NCBI GenBank assembly: GCA_937919925.1
Contig: CALFOT010000110.1
Span: forward strand, 124,001-188,000
Reading direction: 5' to 3'
Length of the DNA stretch: 64,000 nt
Origin: an uncultured bacterium
GTDB taxonomy: Bacteria; Planctomycetota; UBA1135
The notes beneath the pieces were generated by a model, which did not search any database, was not told where the DNA came from, and worked only from the letters and a program-made list of their open reading frames with translations. Below, piece after piece: positions 59,289-64,000 of this stretch. A program made the translations under genes and the position numbers. How positions within the stretch are numbered: position 1 is the first letter of the stretch; every line of letters starts with the position of its first letter.

Positions 59289-60737
59289 ATGATCAAACGC
59301 CCGTCTTCAAAAACCAAGGTTCTCGCTACTTTGGGGCCAGCTTGTAGCAGTCCCAAAATTATTCGAGAGATGATGAAGGTGGGCGTGAACGCCTTCCGCC
59401 TCAACATGAGTCACGGCGACGTGGAAAGTCGTACGCAAATGATTGCTGCGGTGAAAAAAGCGCGCGCCGATCTTGGCATTGCCATTACGATTATGGCCGA
59501 TTTGCGCGGGCCGCGTATTCGCCTGGGGCGGCTGGAGTCAAAAATTTCGCTGCAGCGGGGCAGCAAGATTGCCATCAAAGCTGCAACCAAAATGGGCCGC
59601 GATGGCGTTTTGCCGGTGGACTATCCGCGCTTGCTGCGCGATTTGAAAGTTGGCAACCGGGTGTTGATTCGGGATGGACGCATTGCCCTGAAAGTCCTTG
59701 CTTTTGAGGCCAACATAGTGCTTTGCCGGGTGCTCACGGGTGGGGAAGTGAGTTCCAACCAGGGCGTCAATCTGCCTGATAGTGTGGTTTCCGCTCCAGC
59801 CTTATCGGCCAAAGATCGTGCCGATATTTTATTTGCTGTGGAACACGAATTGGATTGGCTAGCCCTTAGTTTTGTCCGTTCTGCTGCAGATATCAAGGCT
59901 GTCCGTCGCCAGTTGGAAAAGCATCACTTTGATATGCCCATCGTGGCCAAAATTGAGCATCCGCTGGGTATTCAAAACCTCGCAGAGATTATGGATACCG
60001 CCAATGGCATTATGGTCGCACGCGGCGACTTGGCGGTGGAAATGGGGCACTCCGTCGTGCCCACGCTGCAAAAGCGCATGATTCGCATGGCGCTTGAGCA
60101 CAGTCTGCCGGTGATTGTGGCCACGCAAATGCTCGAAAGTATGATTGACGCACCGCAGCCAACGCGTGCGGAAGTATCCGACGTTGCCAACGCCGTAATT
60201 GATGGCGCGGATTGTGTCATGCTGTCCGGCGAAACGGCAGTGGGGCAATATCCAGTAGAAACTTGCCGCTTTATGAAAGAGATTGCCATGACCACCGAGG
60301 GGCTGCAATTCCAGGATAATTGGCGTTTGCGGCCCAGTATTGAGCCCCATGGCGGACAACAAGCCGGTAGCCCCGAAATGGCCACCGTGAAAGCCGCCGT
60401 ATGCGCTGCGGAGAATTCCAAGGCCAAGCTCATTCTCGCCTTTACGGAGTCCGGGCGTTCCGCTAGACTTGTCGGTTCGTTCCGCGGTCAAGCTCCCATT
60501 GTGGCGCTCACGACTAATGATCGAAGTTACCACCGGATGTCCCTCATGTGGGGAGTGCGGCCCGGAATGCTCACCAAAGTAGACCGGATTCGAGAAATGC
60601 ACCGCTTTGCGGCGCGCTATCTTGAAAAGCATCACGTTTTGCGTCCAGATCAGTTTCTGGTTTCTTTAACTGGCACTTTTGCGGTTTCTGGAGCTACCAA
60701 CACCGTCCGTCTCATCCGCTTCCATCAGCTCGTCTAG
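59289..60737 (+). CDS. pyk: Pyruvate kinase
   Basis: 482 residues. KVLATLGPACSS and FRLNMSHGD open the TIM barrel; MADLRGPRIRLG, KIEHPLGIQN and GIMVARGDLAVEMG are substrate motifs (the last has Ala where most have Gly), and SGETAVGQYPVE marks the barrel end. The C-terminal domain (GRSARLVGSFRG) carries a regulatory site. It makes pyruvate and ATP from PEP and ADP. It follows mdh in one operon; rpmH starts 22 bases after. Confidence 0.95.
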   Translation: MIKRPSSKTKVLATLGPACSSPKIIREMMKVGVNAFRLNMSHGDVESRTQMIAAVKKARADLGIAITIMADLRGPRIRLGRLESKISLQRGSKIAIKAATKMGRDGVLPVDYPRLLRDLKVGNRVLIRDGRIALKVLAFEANIVLCRVLTGGEVSSNQGVNLPDSVVSAPALSAKDRADILFAVEHELDWLALSFVRSAADIKAVRRQLEKHHFDMPIVAKIEHPLGIQNLAEIMDTANGIMVARGDLAVEMGHSVVPTLQKRMIRMALEHSLPVIVATQMLESMIDAPQPTRAEVSDVANAVIDGADCVMLSGETAVGQYPVETCRFMKEIAMTTEGLQFQDNWRLRPSIEPHGGQQAGSPEMATVKAAVCAAENSKAKLILAFTESGRSARLVGSFRGQAPIVALTTNDRSYHRMSLMWGVRPGMLTKVDRIREMHRFAARYLEKHHVLRPDQFLVSLTGTFAVSGATNTVRLIRFHQLV

Positions 60738-60759
60738 GCGAGCCTCATAAAGAAAACCA

Positions 60760-60903
60760 GTGAAAGGCCGCAAGACCAAGATTCGCAAGTCCAACGTAAA
60801 GCGTAACAAGTACGGCTTTCGTTCCCGCTCCAAGACCGCAGGTGGGCGCAGTGTGATCGCTCGCAAGCGCCGTAGGCACGGCAAATTTGTCAGCCCTGCG
60901 TAA
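60760..60903 (+). CDS. rpmH: 50S ribosomal protein bL34
   Basis: A 47-residue highly basic protein with GTG start, easily missed because of its size. VKRNKYGFRSRSKTAGGRS and IARKRRRHGKF match the bL34 core (family KRKRxHGFRARMxTxxGR, VLxxRRxxGRxxL). It binds 23S rRNA. No clear Shine-Dalgarno. Unlike almost all bacteria, rnpA, yidC and dnaA are not adjacent: it is 22 bases after pyk and faces a reverse-strand membrane-protein gene. Confidence 0.9.
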   Translation: MKGRKTKIRKSNVKRNKYGFRSRSKTAGGRSVIARKRRRHGKFVSPA

Positions 60904-60973
60904 ACGCAGCGGATGGCGTCTTGGGGGCGAGCTACGGAACAGGATTCCGTTCACCCATGCCCCGGAACTGGTT

Positions 60974-61942
60974 TCAGTTCCTAGGCGCACGGAGCCAGGC
61001 GCCCCGTGCGTCTAATTTATCTGCTAGCTCACGCAACTGAGCCGGAGTCATCTCCGCGATGATTTCCAAACCGCCCGGGTGCAAGCGCAGCAAGCGAATC
61101 ACATCGCGACGCATAGCCGCTTTGACAATCTCCGATTGCGAGGAAAGAGCCGTTGCGGGATCTTCCTCAGCAGTGGCTTCTTCGACTACCCGCATATATT
61201 TGTGCGCCACGGTGAGCAGTTCTGGGTTCGTTTTCACTGCACTGCGCGCATTGCTTAAAGGTGTTGCTGCGCTTGGTTGGCTGAAAAAGAACCTCACCAC
61301 CACCGTGTTGCCTTGTTTCACAGACTCCAACTTGGCCTTGATTTGCACGCCGGAATCACCTCCCGGGGCAAGTCCTTGCAGTTTCCCATTCCAATTATGC
61401 AGCGAAAGATCCGTGTCCAGATAGTTGGCTTGTTGGGCTTGAGGAGCGGAAGGAGCAAGATGACCGCCATGTGTAGGCCGCGCGCCGGTGGCGGCAACCT
61501 TGCGCAAGGCATGGTTCTGGACTGGAGTGGACGGTGGGAGCGGTAGAACCTTGGTGGCACTTGCTGCATCTAATTCTTGAGCCACCGCGGGCTCCAAGAG
61601 TTCCACCGGGAAAGTAGGCTGATCCGATTTCTTGGCGCTCCCGGCCTGCTTGGCCAACGGGAACTCCACATTGCCAAAATCATTCAAAAAATCGAGAGGC
61701 GGCACTTCATCGCCCATCAAAAAATTTGTGGAGCCAACGAGATGGGAGGCAGGAGTAATGGGGGTGGGCAAAGCGTCACTGGGCGCGGGCACCATTTCTT
61801 CACCCTTGCCATCACGGCCTATAGCCAGCTTATCTCCCTTGGATGTTGCTCCTGCAAAGAAGTTGCTAAGGAAAGAAAAGGTTAGGAGGATAATTCCAAT
61901 CCAAACCAGGACAAAATTGGGGCGTTGAGGGGCAAGGCTCAT
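60974..61942 (-). CDS. Single-pass membrane-anchored protein of unknown function
   Basis: 322 residues. One N-terminal transmembrane helix (FVLVWIGIILLTFSFLSNFF, about 10-29) with a short cytosolic tip, then an extracytoplasmic part that is Pro/Ala/Gln-rich to about 190, a beta-like segment and a helical C-terminal 70 residues. No family recognised. Met 61942 is chosen; the frame is open to 62161 but those codons lie in the divergent sucC region. It is not RnpA or YidC, which could have been expected next to rpmH. Confidence 0.62.
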   Translation of the reverse strand: MSLAPQRPNFVLVWIGIILLTFSFLSNFFAGATSKGDKLAIGRDGKGEEMVPAPSDALPTPITPASHLVGSTNFLMGDEVPPLDFLNDFGNVEFPLAKQAGSAKKSDQPTFPVELLEPAVAQELDAASATKVLPLPPSTPVQNHALRKVAATGARPTHGGHLAPSAPQAQQANYLDTDLSLHNWNGKLQGLAPGGDSGVQIKAKLESVKQGNTVVVRFFFSQPSAATPLSNARSAVKTNPELLTVAHKYMRVVEEATAEEDPATALSSQSEIVKAAMRRDVIRLLRLHPGGLEIIAEMTPAQLRELADKLDARGAWLRAPRN

Positions 61943-62052
61943 CAGTTTGGGGACGGGGTCAAGGGAGGGAAGGTTCCAAAAAGAACGGAAGACCCTTTCC
62001 GGCTTTCTATCGCCATCGTAACCTATTCGGTTTCCAGCAAACGGAATACCCC

Positions 62053-63222
62053 ATGAAAGTTCACGAATACCAAGGAAAGGAAGTGCTGGAACGCTACGGC
62101 GTCCGCACACAACGTGGCATCGTCGTCGATACCCCAGAGCAGGCTCATGCGGCTTTCGCACAGCTAGGGGGCGATTTAGCGGTGGTTAAGGCCCAAATTC
62201 ACGCCGGAGGTCGCGGCAAGGGTGGTGGCGTCAAACTCGTGAAAAGCGCTCAGGAAGCCGCTGACGTCACCAAAAAGATGCTCGGCATGATGCTCAAAAC
62301 GCACCAAACCGGCCCTGAAGGGCAGATGGTGCGCAAGGTTTTTATCTGTGAAGGCCTGGATTTAGCACGCGAACTTTACGTGGGCATCGCGCTGGACCGC
62401 TCCCTTGGCAAGCCGGTTTTGATGGTCAGTGCGGAAGGCGGCATGGAAATCGAAACCCTCGCTGTAGAACGCCCGGAAGCGCTGCTCAAATTGGCGTTCG
62501 ACCCACTGATGGGTTTGCAGGCGCACCAAGCCCGGCGCGCGGCATTCTTTCTGGGGCTAGACGGCGCGTTAAGGAAGAAGGCCGTGCCGTTTTTGATGGC
62601 GTTGGCAAAAGCTTACATCGACCTAGATTGTGAGATTGCGGAGATTAATCCATTGGTCATCACCGAGGACCAAGAAATCGTGGCCTTGGATGCCAAGATG
62701 AATTTTGACTCGAATGCCTTGTACCGGCATCCAGATATTGCCGCCATGCGCGACGAAAGCGAGGAAGATCCAAAGGAAGTTGCGGCATCCAAATTTGATT
62801 TGAACTACATCGCTTTGGATGGATCGATTGGCTGCATGGTGAATGGTGCAGGTTTGGCGATGGCCACCATGGATACGATTCAACAACACGGCGCAGCACC
62901 GGCGAACTTCTTGGATGTAGGTGGTGCGGCAACAGAAGAAAACATCACCGAAGCCTTCCGGATTATTCTTTCCGACCCCAACGTAAAAGGTATTTTGGTG
63001 AACATTTTTGGCGGCATCATGAAGTGCGACATTGTCGCGCGTGGTGTGATTGGCGCGGCGCGTGCGGTTGATTTGCACGTACCGTTGGTGGTTCGCCTCG
63101 AAGGAACCAATGTGCAAGAAGGTCGCGCGCTGCTGCAATCAAGCGGGCTCAACATCACCCCGGCATCTTCGCTAGACGAAGGCGCCACTCTCATTTGTCA
63201 GGCTGTGCAAGCCGGAGTCTAG
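62053..63222 (+). CDS. sucC: Succinyl-CoA synthetase beta subunit
   Basis: 389 residues. ATP-grasp N-terminal domain with [15 protein letters not shown] and [18 protein letters not shown], then the CoA-ligase domain with [14 protein letters not shown] and [15 protein letters not shown]. With the alpha subunit it converts succinyl-CoA, ADP and phosphate to succinate and ATP. The 110 bases before it hold no promoter I can name. sucD starts 10 bases after. Confidence 0.97.
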   Translation: MKVHEYQGKEVLERYGVRTQRGIVVDTPEQAHAAFAQLGGDLAVVKAQIHAGGRGKGGGVKLVKSAQEAADVTKKMLGMMLKTHQTGPEGQMVRKVFICEGLDLARELYVGIALDRSLGKPVLMVSAEGGMEIETLAVERPEALLKLAFDPLMGLQAHQARRAAFFLGLDGALRKKAVPFLMALAKAYIDLDCEIAEINPLVITEDQEIVALDAKMNFDSNALYRHPDIAAMRDESEEDPKEVAASKFDLNYIALDGSIGCMVNGAGLAMATMDTIQQHGAAPANFLDVGGAATEENITEAFRIILSDPNVKGILVNIFGGIMKCDIVARGVIGAARAVDLHVPLVVRLEGTNVQEGRALLQSSGLNITPASSLDEGATLICQAVQAGV

Positions 63223-63232
63223 GAATAGCAAC

Positions 63233-64000
63233 ATGGCCATCTTCATTACCGCCGCCACCAAAGTCATTTGTCAGGGCTTCACGGGCAAAAACGGCACCTT
63301 TCACAGCGAGCAAGCGCTTGCCTACGGCACCCAATTAGTGGCTGGCGTCACCCCTGGCAAAGGCGGGGAACTGCATTTGGGTTTGCCCGTGTTTAACACC
63401 GTCGCCGATGCTGTTGCTGCCACCGGGGCCGAAGCAAGTGTCATCTACGTGCCCGCGCCATTCGCTGCGGACTCGATTCTGGAAGCCGCCGATGCCGGCA
63501 TCAAACTGATTGTGTGCATCACCGAAGGTATTCCGGTGATGGACATGCTGAAGGTGAAAGCTGCGATCAAAGATTCCGGCGCGCGTTTGATTGGCCCGAA
63601 CTGCCCAGGAGTGATTACTCCTGGAAAAGAGCAGGGCTGCAAAATCGGCATCATGCCGGCGTATATTCATAATCCCGGCAGCGTCGGCATTGTCAGCCGC
63701 TCGGGTACTTTGACTTACGAAGCCGTGTGGCAAGTCACCCAGGAAGGATTAGGCCAATCGACTTGCGTTGGCATTGGCGGCGACCCAATCCCTGGCACCA
63801 ATTTTGTGGATGTGCTGCGCGCTTTCCAAGACGATCCCGAAACGGATTCCATCATCATGATTGGCGAGATTGGTGGCACCGCCGAAGAGGAAGCTGCGGA
63901 GTTCATCAAGAATTACGTGACCAAGCCGGTGGTTGGTTTTATTGCCGGTCGGACCGCACCTCCAGGCAAGCGTATGGGCCACGCAGGCGCCATCATTTCT
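63233..64000 (+). CDS. sucD: Succinyl-CoA synthetase alpha subunit, truncated by the window
   Basis: The first 256 codons are visible; the 3' end is beyond the window. [18 protein letters not shown] starts the CoA-binding domain, [12 protein letters not shown] is a conserved Asn-Cys-Pro motif, and the phospho-histidine lies in [10 protein letters not shown] close to the edge. Alpha carries the phosphorylated His and binds CoA. sucC-sucD order is typical. The frame has no stop in the window. Confidence 0.95.
   Translation, partial: MAIFITAATKVICQGFTGKNGTFHSEQALAYGTQLVAGVTPGKGGELHLGLPVFNTVADAVAATGAEASVIYVPAPFAADSILEAADAGIKLIVCITEGIPVMDMLKVKAAIKDSGARLIGPNCPGVITPGKEQGCKIGIMPAYIHNPGSVGIVSRSGTLTYEAVWQVTQEGLGQSTCVGIGGDPIPGTNFVDVLRAFQDDPETDSIIMIGEIGGTAEEEAAEFIKNYVTKPVVGFIAGRTAPPGKRMGHAGAIIS

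Noticed and set aside
60904-60973. Search for a missed rnpA start after rpmH
   Set aside because: The 70 bases hold no frame with RnpA motifs, and the gene beyond is on the reverse strand with a membrane helix.

Overview
The window is a dense, almost purely housekeeping stretch of a bacterial chromosome: about 60 protein genes, two tRNA genes, no insertion sequence, prophage, CRISPR array or toxin-antitoxin module, and no gene-free gap above about 140 bases. The organism makes lipopolysaccharide and peptidoglycan (an LpxH-like phosphoesterase, WaaA, MurA) and secretes many lipoproteins, so it is a diderm. Zinc-ribbon membrane proteins with Pro/Ala-rich linkers, a pseudopilin, a sulfatase-fold lipoprotein, a histone-H1-like lysine tail and a TPR protein carrying RNA polymerase alpha-CTD domains point to Planctomycetota or a PVC relative. 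That is inference; there is no rRNA here to confirm it.

Layout. 1-5.7 kb: a LOG-type phosphoribohydrolase, efp, rpoN (sigma-54), an agmatinase-like gene, a sigma-54 response regulator and an LpxH-like enzyme. 5.7-13.8 kb: cmk-rpsA, a lipoprotein, tyrS, and a reverse-strand pair encoding a DUF1573 lipoprotein and an alkaline-phosphatase-fold lipoprotein. 13.8-20 kb: glyA; a reverse operon TPR/alpha-CTD protein-ruvA-purE-mtnA; murA. 20-27 kb: ffh-rpsP-(HhH/H1-like protein)-maf-rpmE-prfA-membrane protein-prmC, then pilZ. 27-34 kb: ssb, moaD-moaE, a metallo-beta-lactamase-fold hydrolase, ETF-QO, pepA, gltA, tRNA-Leu(UAA)-like and tRNA-Cys. 34-43 kb: a NIL-domain protein, a zinc-ribbon membrane protein, uvrB-uvrC, xerC/D, dksA-like, lspA, pyrD. 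43-55.7 kb: secA, waaA, metK-ahcY, a pseudopilin, miaB, ribD, an HEAGH lipoprotein, yraN, yajC. 55.7-64 kb: mnmA, a HEAT-repeat zinc-ribbon protein, a small lipoprotein, mdh, pyk, rpmH, an unknown membrane-anchored protein, sucC and a truncated sucD.

Functionally the genes cover translation (EF-P, S1, S16, L31, L34, RF1 and its methylase, TyrRS, MnmA, MiaB), secretion (Ffh, SecA, YajC, LspA), envelope synthesis, DNA repair and recombination (UvrBC, RuvA, XerC/D, SSB), one-carbon and methionine recycling (GlyA, MetK, AhcY, MtnA) and central carbon metabolism (citrate synthase, succinyl-CoA synthetase, malate dehydrogenase, pyruvate kinase).

I did not find a clear undescribed multi-gene system. 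The items most worth a second look are: the TPR protein with two alpha-CTDs; a tRNA with a UAA anticodon but a short class I variable region; a DNA-glycosylase-fold-like protein with an H1-like tail in the place usually held by rimM-trmD; a recurrent TAGAAT element just upstream of about eleven genes; and two strong terminator-like hairpins lying inside the first codons of the following gene.
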